From NCBI GenBank assembly GCA_033032175.1, contig CM065308.1:22191590-22255589 (forward strand): a DNA stretch of 64,000 nt, read 5' to 3'. Numbering within the stretch: the stretch's first letter is position 1; each line of letters starts with the position of its first letter. Origin of the DNA: Saturnia japonica (taxonomy: Eukaryota > Arthropoda > Insecta > Lepidoptera > Saturniidae). A program made the translations under genes and the position numbers. Below the pieces are notes generated by a model. It did no database searches. It had not been told where the DNA came from and saw only the letters and a list, made by a program, of their open reading frames with translations. Shown piece after piece: positions 21,781 through 33,942 of the stretch.

Positions 21781-22879
21781 ACAAAACAAATAATAATATC
21801 CATTGTTTAAACTCACGCAAGTTTTATTAGTAAGACACAGCCGAAACTCAGTTAGGCACAATTGTTTAAACGAATGTACATTTAGCATTCCTTTGTATTA
21901 TTGTAAATAGTTTCCATGTTGTATTTATTTTAATTAATTATAGAGTAATTATGTTAAGAGAATTAATAATTATTAAACAGAACGTTTACTTAAATCAATT
22001 TCTTTTATTTTTATATTCACCTTTTCTTTATAACTAAAAATCTAATTTAATTGCCATTTCACACGTATAGGCCAAAAGTTTCGTCGCAGGCTCTCATGTA
22101 AAAATAATGATTTTTTTTTTACCATTATATAGTTTAGTTAAATTCAGTATTAAAGTAAAGTGAAGCCGAGAGTTGTTTTTAATACAATACAGATACATAA
22201 TACAAGAAGGTAAATAAATACCCACTATCGGGAAAGGTTTCCTACTGAGAAAAAGCACGGGCTTTAGCAGCACGCCAAGTCATGTTATAATGTCGATATT
22301 TCCTATATGGTGGTCCTTCAACAGTATTTCTCATAGATCAAATTTCTTCGTGAAATTTTTTTCATTATTAGATGCTAGTTTTACTAAAAAATTAAAATTA
22401 TTAAATGTGCGTGAATATCGTAAAATTCTAAATAAACATCCGGTTTAGTCATCACGAAAGCTAATACGTATTGCAACTTAAGTTCATGAACAAAATACTA
22501 TTTCGTAATATCGTTTGCTTCAAATCAACGAATCAATAAAACAGATAAGACAAACAAATATAAAACATTTGTAACAGATACAGTCGAGGTCAAAATCAAT
22601 CAGATTAAACGAATAAACATTTATCTAATTGAACGTCTAAAACCAGATTTACGGTAAACGCCTTAACTTTATAAGTTACCGAGTTAATACTTGGAAATAG
22701 TTACATAATCACTTAATATTATATACAGGTAAACACCACACTTCATAGTAAGTAAGCGGGTTACAATCTGGGATCAACGGTGAACCTCGAGACTTGGAAG
22801 TACAATAATATAATCTCATGTTAAATGGTAGCCTGGTAAATAGATATACAAGAATAATTAATAAGCCCACAGTTTTAAT
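21781..22879. other. Downstream flank of slp
   Basis: No gene or repeat copy recognised. A distal slp 3' UTR or enhancer could lie here. Confidence 0.4.
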
Positions 22880-23195
22880 TCAATGATCAAATTCGAACAG
22901 CGACTTCTTAATCATAGACTATTTTATGTTTAACATTTGCAGTATGAACATAAACAATGAAAATTATATCACTAGTTGCTGTTACTTTTCATTGAGTGAC
23001 AATGTCAATACTTTAGGGGGTCTACGTTCGATGGCACTGGTCCGGTTAGGATTCGCAGTAATATTTTATTTTATTTAATATATTAATAACAGTTATTATA
23101 GATACATTTTAGCTTTCTGCACTCCTCCATATAAACTCCATATAATACGTTTAAAAAGAGGTAGAAAGTTTTTGCTTCATGTATTAATATAATGA
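22880..23195 (-). mobile_element. Helitron H1, 3'-damaged copy
   Basis: Matches H1 from the CATGTATTAATATAATGA end (23195) through the GACAATGTCAATA and TAATCATAGACTATTTT blocks. The CTAGT terminus is lost in decayed sequence near 22880. Confidence 0.65.
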
Positions 23196-23317
23196 TGCTA
23201 ACCATGAGGACTAAACTGTGGACTTGAATCTGAAGATCGAAACACTGCAAAGTGCGAACCGTGCGTGAAGTGTCTTGGTTTATGACAACCAATCAGATAA
23301 CAATATATGTATATACT

Positions 23318-24039
23318 ACTAGGTGAGCCTCGCAGTTTTACCCGCACATAATTGAAAAGAAATTACTGATTGATGATTTATAGAACTTCAATAGTAATAT
23401 TTTTACCGGGCGCGGTCGCGGGCGGCCACATGCGTTAGATAGCACGTTTCGTTCGCGCGTCACGCCACTACAGACATAGACCCGAGCTGAGTGTTGAATC
23501 TAATTTTCCATTATCTCTCATTTTATGCGTCCAAATAACATACTGTAAAGGGCAAAGTTTACCTCCATAAAATTGTCTTTATAATGAAGTAACTTTCGAT
23601 CGCAAGAATTAATATGCTATGCCTAAAAATAAAGCTCATAGATCACTTTTTTATTATCAACAAATGTTTGTCACAGACTACCTTATTGTGGCTTATTTGT
23701 AAGAGATAGGCATACGCTATCTCGCCCCGTTTTTAGATATACTAAGTACCAATATTTTTGTACATTATTGTATTTACGTGTCATTAACCATTACGCTAGC
23801 GCACGCGGATAAAGCAGTTCCGGAGGGCTTCGATCTCCGACTAACTTAACAAAAATAAATATTTTAGGCTAGTTGAGAGTTGTAACCTAATGTAAAATAG
23901 CCTGTACTATTTCTCCTGAGTCTGGCTATCATATACAAAAATAATTAATTGAATCCGACTGGTAGTTCGAGAGGTTATCGTGTTTAAACAAACCAACAAA
24001 CAATCAGAAAACTCTTCCGCTATATTATATTAGTGTAGA
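23318..24039 (-). mobile_element. Non-autonomous Helitron H2
   Basis: Minus-strand 5' end TCTACACTAATATAATATAG at 24039; 3' end CCTAGT at 23318. The AACAAACAAACTCTTCC-type block (H2 signature) lies near the 5' end. A GC-rich patch at 23405-23470 is internal. 722 bp with no transposase, helicase or Rep domain. Confidence 0.65.
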
Positions 24040-24835
24040 TAATATAGAATATTACTTACATTTTTATAGTCTATGGAGCATATAGCGTTATAATTATATA
24101 AAAAGTTACGGTTTAGTTTCAAATTATTATAGGTAGGTACATATTATTATTTCAACGGCAAATGCATTTTTGTTTATGTATTAATTAATATCAAAACTAC
24201 CGAAGAGGATTCGATTTGGATTTCATTGGATGATAACTTGAGATTCTAGAAGAAATTCTTAGAAGAGAATTGTGGATGAGCAGAAGTAGAAGAATAAGTA
24301 ATTCTACAAGGATCTAGAAGTAATTAAGTAATTGCATTATTCAGAGTGAACAATAAATGAATTTTGAAACAATAATTGCCAACAGACTATAATAATAATT
24401 TTATTAATATAACGGTGGTTTATCGTCATATGGAGACAATTACAAGAAAATATATTCAATATGCGATTTGGTATATTAATTTTAAGACCTAATTATATGA
24501 TATTAAACCGATTATTTGTTTATAATCACGGTTAAATTAGGGAATTAGTAGAACATGCTAATTCCAGTATTAAAGAGTAAAGTTTTTACTATAATTATGT
24601 TAAATACGTAGCTATATAATTTTGTAACGTTTAAAATATTTACAACATTAAATACAAGGAATTAACAATGTTGTTTTAAGTAATCGCTTTTTTCCTACAT
24701 TACATAATTACCTAGGTATATTATAATCTACTCATGTTAAAGTATTTTACCCTTTAAAAAGTATACCTATTTATTTTTATTGAGTTACATTTGTAAAATT
24801 AATAAAGGTGTTATAAATAAAGGTGTAGGTTAATA
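24040..24835. other. Non-coding stretch
   Basis: AT-rich with local GAAGTAG/TCTAGAAG-like simple repetition around 24240-24320; no gene. Confidence 0.45.
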
Positions 24836-25120
24836 ATAGCTTTTCAGTAAATGCATATGAAAGTACATATATACGATACCTATAACAAAAAGCCCATTTT
24901 GAAAATTCTTTTCTATCTCTTTGTTCTGGATAATTTCCGAAACGGTTGGACTGATTTTGACGGGATTTTCACTGGCAGATAATTGATGTTATAAGGAGTA
25001 ACTTAGGCTACTCATATTTTAGAAAAATAATAAGGGGTCCACGTAAATAAAGTAAAATGTTAGTGTGGTGAATGAATTCGGGCGTTCGGGCTTACACTGA
25101 GTAAATATGATATATCAAAT
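24836..25120 (+). mobile_element. Helitron H3, internal fragment
   Basis: Shares the GTAAATGCATATGAAAGTA, GATTTTGACGGGATTTTCAC and GGAGTAACTTAGGCTACT blocks with the complete H3 copy at 52693-53216. Both termini are missing or decayed. Confidence 0.65.
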
Positions 25121-25811
25121 TAATCTATATGGAGTCTAATGGAGTCGTAGGCGCTGCTGGTTATAATTAAAATCTGTTGATGATTATACATACATAATAT
25201 TATAATTATAAGGTAGAATAGGATATATAGCCACATTTATCGTACCTATGTTCACTTGACAAGCCGTCCATGTTTGTTTATGTACTCAGTTGTAACATTT
25301 ATGATTTAATATTAACACTAAAAAACAGGAATTTAAACATGTAATTGTTTGATTGCGAAAAATAAAAAAATACGTTATCGGTTTTGAATATTATCAGTCT
25401 TATTCATAGATTAAAATATTACTACGTGCCTACACTCATATCTCAAAGAAGACAGAAGTCAAAATCCTTATACCTAAATAGATTGATAATGTATACACGT
25501 CTAGTTGCCAATTGTCAACTTTTCATACAGTCCGTTGCATTGATGGTTTCATTTTACAAGTTTGTCTAAACTTGGTTGTTACATTAAATATAGCTAGTCG
25601 AAATGCTTAGATTCCAATGATATGATTTTTTTTTTATTTTATGAAGTAGTATTAATCATACAGGTTTTCAGTTCTCTTTATGTTAAACGAATGATGATTG
25701 AACCTACGGCCCCACGGCCTATAATACTATATGACCTGACATAATAGTCACTGCTGAGAAATAAGTTGAAATGAGCCGCGTCGCGGTATACCGTTGCCTG
25801 TTTTATCAGTG
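25121..25811. other. Non-coding stretch
   Basis: No feature recognised; a 61-codon AT-rich frame at 25384-25569 has no support. Confidence 0.45.
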
Positions 25812-26460
25812 ACTAGCTAACCCGCGCAACTTCGTCTGCGTCACACGAGAAAGAGAGAGAGATCGGGTTAGAGAGAATGGCATCTATAATACAATTCTAA
25901 AGAAGCTCAAACTATTTTTATTGTTCCTGCGGAGTTATTTTAAAACCATGATATCTACTATGATATTCATTGAAATCAATTAATGGATAGGTCAATTATG
26001 TTCAAAATTAAATACTTACTTATTTCGATGAGGATTAATTCCATGTTCATAAAAACACCTTCGCAACTAATGCATTATTTTAGAACAAATTTTATTACCT
26101 ACCATAAAAATATTATATTGAGTGAAGCTTAAAAGATAGCCATATGCTATCGCCTACTTTTTTTACAGCTTATTAATAGAAACAATTCTGTCTCACATGA
26201 TTGTTGCGTAACTTTAACCATTTAAGCAGCGCACGCAATGGACGCTCTCAAAAGCAAAATAATTTTTCTCCTTTTTTGCAACATTTTTCATTGATGCTCC
26301 GCTCCTATTAGTCATAGCGTAATGTTATATACCTATAGCCTTCCTAGATAAATGGGCTATTTAACATTGAAATACTTTTTTCCTTTCAAACAGGTAGTTC
26401 CTGAGATTAGCGCGTTCAACCAAACAAATAAACTCTTCAGTTTTATAATATTAGTATAGA
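25812..26460 (-). mobile_element. Non-autonomous Helitron (H2-like), both ends preserved
   Basis: Minus-strand 5' end TCTATACTAATATTATAAAA at 26460, the classic lepidopteran Helitron start. The 3' end has CGCAGACGAAGTTGCGCGGG hairpin sequence followed by CTAGT at 25812. Contains an AATAAACTCTTC-type block near the 5' end. No coding capacity. Confidence 0.75.
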
Positions 26461-26556
26461 TGAAACGATTATCATTTAGCGATTACTATTACTATGCTTA
26501 ATAATTATCGATTACGATTTTGATTACGATTATATCTGTATTTTGACTAAATACTA

Positions 26557-26645
26557 TCTATATAAATAAAATTATAAATGTTTGCCGTTGTGTGCACATC
26601 ACGAAAAAATACATTAAAAATAGGAATAAATTCCTTTGAAAATAG
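26557..26645 (+). mobile_element. Helitron H5, 5' fragment
   Basis: Starts TCTATATAAATAAAATTATA and runs into TTTGCCGTTGTGTGCACATCA, the H5 signature also at 38721 and (reverse) 53963. Confidence 0.5.
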
Positions 26646-27483
26646 GAGTTATAAATAATCGCTAGATAATCACAATGATAATCGTCGATTACGATTAATC
26701 GTAATCGTAATAGTTCCATTACTAGTTTTTATATGGCAATGATATTATTTGCTATTCTATTTAAGTAGTTTAATCTCTTTGTACTACAAAAGGAAACTAT
26801 GAAGACATTTCATTTTTGTAGGCAGGCATAACAGCGACTATAGTCGATGGAAATTGGCACCGACGCGCGACGGTCACTGTTTTGTCTGGATGGTACCGTA
26901 CTGCAGTGATTTTGCCAAGCTACTGTAAAAAAAATTAGAATAAAGCCATGATGATCCAGCATCGAACTCGGACACCGCAACGATAGACGTAGGTTGAACA
27001 ATGAGCCTAATCTTCGGACGAGCCCGCTTCACACGATAAACATCAAATGATAAAGTGACGACACATAGTAATAAATAGCATATCAAAAGACTCAGTACGC
27101 AGTGTTGCAATGCGTGATCAGCCTATATCGAAATCAACGTATAAATAACTTAATCGAGTTATAAGCTGCGGTGATGACTTAACATCACGTGGACTGCATG
27201 CTTGTATGCTACCTTATGGATTTTCACCGTCAGTTTTATAGGATGGCAATCGTCAACAAATCTAAATCTCTTGTGGTCACCGCTGCTCTTGTACTGCCTA
27301 AATAAACTATTAAATGAAATGAAGTAATTTTGCACAAGTGCCGTGCCCAAATGTACTGCCGTCATTAGACGTATTACTAATTTGTTTTTAACAATAATAT
27401 TAAAAATGTAGCTCTATCTTATCTCACGAGGAAGGGTCGATCGGAATAATCAAATTCATCGAAATAAATACCATGTAATAATA
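26646..27483. other. Non-coding stretch with a 22-bp palindrome
   Basis: Holds the perfect palindrome at 26686-26707 (half-site CGATTACGATT). Minus-strand frames at 26810-27365 (62-78 codons) overlap one another and show no domain; no gene is called. Confidence 0.45.
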
Positions 27484-27858
27484 GGTCTTTACTTATGAAA
27501 TTAGCATTTTATATGGAATAATAAAACAAAAAAAATATATTATGAAATTATACATTTAATTAATTGAAGTATGTAGCATTATTACCTATGCACTTTCGCC
27601 ATTTAATGGGTAATTCATTGATTCCATTGCTAAATAAATTGTGGGAGCGAGAATCAATAAAATCTTTGAAGGCAATTTGGACAGCCTCATCCGTATTGAA
27701 TTTTTTCCTTGCAAGAAATTGTCCAAATTCAGTAAAACGTGGTAATCTGTTGGAGCAAGATCCAGGGAGTATGGTAGGCGTCGGAGACATTGTAACCGCA
27801 GTTCCTTTAATTTAGCGACCGTCTATTCATCAATCATTCAATTTCATATGTAAGGATC
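27484..27858 (-). mobile_element. Internally deleted mariner (miniature derivative)
   Basis: TA-flanked (27482-27483, 27859-27860) with TIRs GGTCTTTACTTATGAAATTA on the left and the mirror of CATATGTAAGGATC on the right, related to the complete mariner at 10785. It keeps only the last ~75 transposase codons (27560-27790, minus: EAVQIAFKDFIDSR...KWRKCIG) and then jumps to the far TIR. The residual peptide is about half identical to the same region of the complete copy, so it is a different subfamily. It could only move in trans. Confidence 0.8.
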
Positions 27859-28059
27859 TAATAAATACTAATATTATAATAGTAAATCGGACCAAAATAC
27901 ATGCATCAAGGGGTCAAGCGGCATAATTATGCGAATGCGTCAACAAAATATACATTGGACTTAAAACTATTTATAACTATTTTTAAAACGCGATAAACTA
28001 AATGAAAGTCACTGTCAGAGGTTTATCTCCATGTGAATGGTGTGGTGCATGTGGTGACA

Positions 28060-28260
28060 AACAAGCATACGGAGCGGCTGATGGTAAGCGTCTACCGCAG
28101 CTAATGGACGCTTGCAATACTATAGTTATCACTAGAGTGTTCCCGACTTTGAACCCAACCTAAATTGGCGTACCCCAAGTTATTTGCAATTTCCAAGAAA
28201 AAAAATATCTCCAAATAAATTTCTCTGTGCCCTACCCCTTTTTGAAATCCCCCCTTTTCA
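28060..28260 (+). repeat. Interspersed repeat R3 (5' and 3' parts)
   Basis: GATGGTAAGCGTCTACCGCA, TGGACGCTTGCAATAC, a CGACTTTGAACCC block and AAATTTCTCTGTGCCCTACC, in the order known for a common lepidopteran SINE-like repeat. Confidence 0.55.
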
Positions 28261-28461
28261 AAAGAGAAGATGAATAGTTTTCGTTAAAGTTAATTCCGTT
28301 AGTTGCGGCTCTTAAACCACACATGAATGGAACAGTGTGATAACTTCGATCGCTCAATCCAATGCTTAGTTTTATATCGTTGGTAATCACGCTTCAACAG
28401 TGACATCCAATTCTGAGAATTGCGGATGATTCATTTATTAAATTTATTTTATATGTATGTT

Positions 28462-29073
28462 ACTAAATGCGCTCCACGGTTTCACCCGTGTTAATTTTAT
28501 TCGACAAACATTGCGCCGCTAGGCACCCTGTAGTCCATCATAATTGTTCTCACATCCCGCAAATACAAATTATATTAATTCTTCATTATCTCCTAAACTA
28601 TGTGTCCAGATATCATGATATCCAAATAGCATACTCTAAGGAGCAAAATTTAACTTCATAAAATGGTCTTTATAATGAAATAACTTTTGTTCCTAAAGAT
28701 TACTAAGCCATGTCTAAAAATAATGCTCATGAATCAATTTTAAATCTTCAACAAAAAATATTGGCAAAATACCCTATTGTGGCATAAGGGACTTTGTTTA
28801 GATACCTATACTAAGGACCAATATTTTTGTAAAACATTGTATTTACGTATCACACTAGCGCACGCGGATAAAGTAGCACTTCCGACTTATTTAACAAAAG
28901 TCAATATTTTAGGTTAGCTGAGAGCTGTAGCCTATTGTTAGATAGCCTATATTATTCCTCGTGAATCTGGCTATCAAATACAAAAAGAATTTTTCTAATC
29001 CGACCGGTAATTCCAAAGATTAGCGTGTTTAAACCAACAAACAAACAAAAAAACTTTTCCGCTTCATTATATT
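28462..29073 (-). mobile_element. Helitron H2 copy, termini decayed
   Basis: 3' end shows a stem CACGG(GTGAAA)CCGTG then TTTAGT in place of CTAGT. The body shares blocks with 23318-24039 (e.g. TAGCGCACGCGGATAAAG, GGCTATCA-AATACAAAAA). The 5' TCTATACTAAT end is lost beyond 29073. Confidence 0.65.
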
Positions 29074-29392
29074 CATTATAATTATCTTTCAATAAACAAT
29101 TCGTTTATCTATACTAATTTATCATATCATATTTTAAAGCTAGGAGTTTTGAAGCGATTATGTCTTTCTGAGTCATACCATACATACATATTTGAGTCAC
29201 ACCCTCACCTTTGAGGAAGCTACACTTCGTTATAAAGTGGAGAGACGCCGAATATAAGTCAAAAATGCATCGAACCGATAATTCGGCCGAACTATTCTGT
29301 TCATTTTTAAAGATTTAAAATTAAATAAAGAAGCTAAAGCTTTAGACTTAAAAAAATATTTGAAGGAGAATTTATTACAACGAGTCAGAATA

Positions 29393-29661
29393 TCCTACAA
29401 ATATAATAAATGTGAAAGTTTGTATGTTTGGATGTTTGTTACTCAATCACGCAAAAACCGCTGAACAGATCTCAATGAAATTTAGCACACAGATAGTCTA
29501 TGACCTGGAATAATATATAGGGTACTTTTTATCCCGGTAAAATTCATAACTTAACCAGTGTTATCTTACAAATATAATAAATGGAAAGTTTCTGTTTCAC
29601 GCGTGTTCCCGATCGACTGCATTCTGTAGTCCACGTGAGCGAAGCCGCGGGCACAGCTAGT
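29393..29661 (+). mobile_element. Composite Helitron H4 with two 5' ends
   Basis: 5' start TCCTACAAATATAATAAATG at 29393, body block ATCACGCAAAAACCGCTGAA, 3' hairpin CGTGAGCGAAGCCGCGGGCA and CTAGT ending 29661. A second 5'-type terminus TCTTACAAATATAATAAATG begins at 29565 inside it. Confidence 0.7.
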
Positions 29662-31949
29662 ATAATAATAAAAAAATTACACAAGAAAATTATCTGGATT
29701 TCAGATATGAAATTGTTGATTTTACAGTGTCATAATGACACAAAATTTTATTGTATTCTATTTGATAACTATTTTGTTTACGTAAATATCAAAATTCACT
29801 ATGATTTCGCGATAATAATTGAACTCGTTACTCACGTACACATGTTTATCATATTTAATGTTAAATGGTATTTGTTTTCGGTTCAAATTCTAATAAAATA
29901 CTTACTTTAAAAGTAAATTACAAATAATAATCTAATGAAGGTCATTATTAGACCTGTGAAAAGGTCTTTACGAAATCAGCTATAACCATGTCTTGAAAGT
30001 GCATAGGTTTCAAGGTTAAGGTGAACACTGTTACCGTTGCAAGGTTTGCGAGGCTTACTATTGAAATTCTAAATATATTATGGGCTAAATAATTGTAGAT
30101 GCCTAACAATTACAATTCTGTTTTTATTCTACACTGTTCTGTTCTCTATCAAAGTTTCAGGGAATAGCATTTATGTGCGTGGAAAACTTGGCATCCGAAC
30201 CCTCGATGTAGTGGAGATTGACAAAACACTAGCCTGCGTTTCACAGGGCTGATACATTTATAACAATTTATACTACAAATTATAATAATACAAATACACT
30301 CACCATTGTCAGCGTCTACTCTGACAGGGGAAAATCCACAATTCACAATTAATAGTCAAGGGATATGAAGAAAGTCGAGTCAAGGTTATCGTCCAACAGA
30401 TTCTCACACCTTCGTGGCTAGGTTACAATTTTATAAAATATAACAAATTACTGCAATAAGGTAATTTCTTGTACCGTGGTCCAAATACAGTTGAAATAAC
30501 ATTAATTACAAGAGGGTTTTGTCAACATGATCAAGCGCGGAGTACGCGCAAGTCTATCCTGCACATTCATTTTCAAGACAATCACAACAGGCCCCAGTAG
30601 GAGAATATCTCGCCCCGTGGCCTAAATCCAACTGATTATAATTAACAAACAACACAAATTATGTCGCAAGCTGGTTAAAACGCATAACTTCTCAAACACT
30701 CTAAACAGCGCGACGATTGTCGTGAAGTGACTTCTGACAGCGCGAAAGTTACATAGAAACAACCGCGGTTCCGAAAGTGATCACTGCACCGAAATGTGTG
30801 TGTGAAATATCTCTTCACGTTATGTTTGCAGAACTCGATGAAGCAGGGAACACACAGCTCGGAAAACGGTTCCACAGCTTCGCAGTAAGGCAAAGATATG
30901 AAATAGCAAACTTCTCTGCTCGTGCTGAGATGGAGGATAAAGCTTTTGCTCCGGGAATCCAAAGCGTGTGGTTCTGTTATGAAAGGAAGAAGAAAGATTT
31001 CGGTGGATAAGCTTCTCAAATCCCTTGCCATGAGACAGAAGGTAGAACTCGCTCATTGAGACAATGTTTCTGGGCAACTGATGCGTCTCTATGTATTTTG
31101 TAACGTCTCCATCATCAACATTTCAACATCAAATAGTAAAACTCACCTATAATTCTTTAATAATCTCGAAACATAAATGTAAAAATATTATTCCCTTATT
31201 TCCATAAACGTTAGTACTATTTTTCATATCAACATAACGTTGGCAATGAAGATCAACGCTTTTAAAATAAAATAAACATGAATCCATTGAGTGACGTTTT
31301 CAAAAACATCTTTTAAATTACATACCGAGATACATATGAAATTTGTACGTATTGTAAATGTTTGTTGTAAGAATATGGTGAGTTAATAACTGCTGTCATT
31401 GCTTCGAGTGGCTTCTCGTTAAACACAAAGCGACTGATTGCTTCTGACAATGTTTGCATTTCTATGACAGCATGTATAACTGTTAACCATAATTATGCGC
31501 CTCTTGAATAAAAGGTTCAGCTTCAGACATCGATTATAAATGTATGTAAACAAGAAATACATTACTATTGAACTCTGATGTACTCAGATGGTGAGGGGTA
31601 TATAATTTTTTGACAACCCTGCTGATTTTTTAATTGTATTGGGCAATGGCCCTTTGCCAATGGTATTCACCAGCTTAATCAACAATCCAGCTCACGACGT
31701 ATTGGCGATTTCAAACGCTGAGAAATCCACACAGCAAATAAGAATTTTGCTTATTCTTATTTATCTAAGACGGACTAATGGGGGGACTAATGATGGACTT
31801 TATTTAGGGGTAAGTAAATATTTTATTTCCTAATTTTTGTAGAATAAAATATTTCGTATATTAATAAGTACGTATAATAAAAGAGTAAAGATTCGAAATC
31901 TGTACATTGAAGATTGAGAAAAAATAATGCGCATAGATTTAAAATCATG
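29662..31949. other. Long non-coding stretch with a GC-richer islet
   Basis: Mostly AT-rich. The islet 30520-31060 has overlapping open frames on both strands (30777-31010 plus; 30675-31031 and 30820-31077 minus), none resembling a family I know. Multiple open frames on both strands suggest composition rather than coding, though a decayed exon or transposon piece is possible. Confidence 0.4.
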
Positions 31950-32060
31950 GAAAGAACACATTTTGTCGGTATGTTTAAACGCCAATCACGCAAAAACTAC
32001 GGAACCGAATTTAACGAAATTTAGTATGGTTGTAGTCTGATGGTACATTTAGGATGCATT
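31950..32060 (+). mobile_element. Helitron H4 internal fragment
   Basis: CCAATCACGCAAAAACTACG and AACGAAATTTAGTATGGTTG match the H4 body at 29445-29500; no ends. Confidence 0.45.
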
Positions 32061-32789
32061 TTTACACGTATGCATATTTTTATGGTCTAAATTGCGTTTA
32101 GGTTACGTACATAATATAAAAAAGAATATATGTATATGTAATTTTGTAATATATTTAAAACATTTAGTGAAACAAAATGAAAAGATACCAAATTAATCCG
32201 AACTATTCCTTTACATATTAAAAAAAAACGCTATAAATCAAAAAGTGTTTTTTATTTCTTTTTTTCTTGTAGTATTCATAGATGGCGCTATAAGGTTTGG
32301 TTGAAACTATCATGAAATTGATTTGATATTTATTGTCTCTCTTAAGTATATTTTCTGTAAGCACTTATATGTATTAATAATTTAAGGCAGGGCTTTTTTT
32401 ATTTTTAAATATTTTTAGATAGATTTTAACGTAATTTTTAAACGTTTAAAATAATTAAAAATATCTATTCGATCTTAGTTTTCTACGATAGATGACTTGT
32501 TTGTTTTTTTGCGCTATCAAGATTTTTATTAAATTGCACTAAACAAACATACTATAAAGCATTATAATTCACTGAATATCAATAGCTTTCAAATATAAAG
32601 TTATTAAATAAAATAGGCTTTTCGTAAAGGACAGTTAACATTTAAAATGATTTTAGTTGGGTATTCTCAAAGCTTATACCGGTCAAATTGAGACACGATA
32701 GCTGATCTCTTGAAGGTCGTGGTTGGTTTTGGATTGTACTGTAGGACTTACCACCATACATAGTGCAGTCACTTAGTTGTGCTGTTATA
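32061..32789. other. Non-coding stretch
   Basis: AT-rich, nothing recognised. Confidence 0.45.
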
Positions 32790-32990
32790 CAAGATAATTT
32801 TTAATAAAAAAAAAAGAAAAACAACTTCAATGAATTTGAGGAGTTTTCTGGTGTATCTTCGAAGTTCAATGTTGAATACCAACGAAATTAAATTCAAACC
32901 ACCCTCGAGGTATCCCCTATCCAAAAAAAAGGAATCATTCAAATCGGTTCATAAACAGTTGGTAAAAATACATTCAAATTAAGTAGCCTT
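32790..32990 (+). repeat. Interspersed repeat R2 (copy)
   Basis: CAATGAATTTGAGGAGTTTT, GGTGTATCTTCGAAGTTCAA, ACCACCCTCGAGGTATCCCC and AATCGGTTCATAAACAG. The 67-codon frame here is just the repeat translated. Confidence 0.65.
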
Positions 32991-33484
32991 AAATTAAATT
33001 AAATTAAATAAATTAAATAAAAACGATAAAGAATTTTGAAAAAAGTACAGAACAGGTACCGTATAATCGTTTACGAAACAAATCAAAGCACATTCTAGAC
33101 AATCTAGACTCTTGATATATGAGTTTAACCGTTAGTTTTTAATCAACACACAAGCAAAAAGACAGTAAATTGTGTTAGCTGTAAAATATTTTATAAGATG
33201 CTCACATATTGGTAACGGGCGAAGTATTTTCTCCGAAGAATCTAGCAGAACCATCATTGGGATGATGGATGATTAATGATCGTTTCGGTAGTGACAGCTG
33301 TGCTTGATTGTCTGTTTGTTTGTACGTTTATGTTCGGATGTATGTCTACAGGTAACTGTTCAGGGCTGCTGGTGCAAGTTGTAAAATTATACGGGTTTAC
33401 GTAGGGTTGATAGCACATTTTTACACCTGACCAAAATATTTTTCGGAATATGATGAAAAAATTACAACACACTTAACAAGACCA

Positions 33485-33725
33485 TTTTTAACAAAAAAAA
33501 ACTTCAATGATTTTGAGAAGTATCATTGTGTGTCTTCGAAGTTGAAGGCCCATTACCGATGAAATTAAAATGGGACCACCCTTGAGGTATCTCCTATCAA
33601 AGAAAAATGAACCATTCAAATCGGTCCATAAACAAAGAAATTATGGAGAAACATCCATATAAAAAATATATATTCGAACTGAGTAACCTCCTCCTCCTTC
33701 CCGTCTTTTGTTGAAGTGGGTAAAA
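33485..33725 (+). repeat. Interspersed repeat R2 (longest copy)
   Basis: The R2 blocks plus the distal ATATTCGAACTGAGTAACCT and CTTTTGTTGAAGTGGGTAAA end. The GAAGT(C/G)GGT-type terminus is typical of this lepidopteran repeat. Confidence 0.65.
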
Positions 33726-33934
33726 AAACTCTATTCGTTACTTATATTTTTATAAAATCCATAAACTTATTTAATTATTGTATTTCGCGCTATAAACTTA
33801 AATTCAAAATTAGTCATTATACAAGTATCGCTGTATTGTAGCAGATGCATGTTTCCAGTAAGTCTAAAGGAAATAAAAACGAAAATTGAGAAAATAAATT
33901 CTTAAGTGTTTATCCATCGCTGAATACCTATTTA
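33726..33934. other. Short non-coding spacer
   Basis: Nothing recognised. Confidence 0.4.
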
Positions 33935-33942
33935 TGTATATA

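Noticed and set aside
26810..27365. Minus-strand small frames as a gene
   Set aside because: Three short mutually overlapping frames without motifs; probably chance or decayed transposon.
30675..31077. Gene in the GC-richer islet
   Set aside because: Several overlapping frames on both strands, none recognisable, with no convincing splice or start signals.
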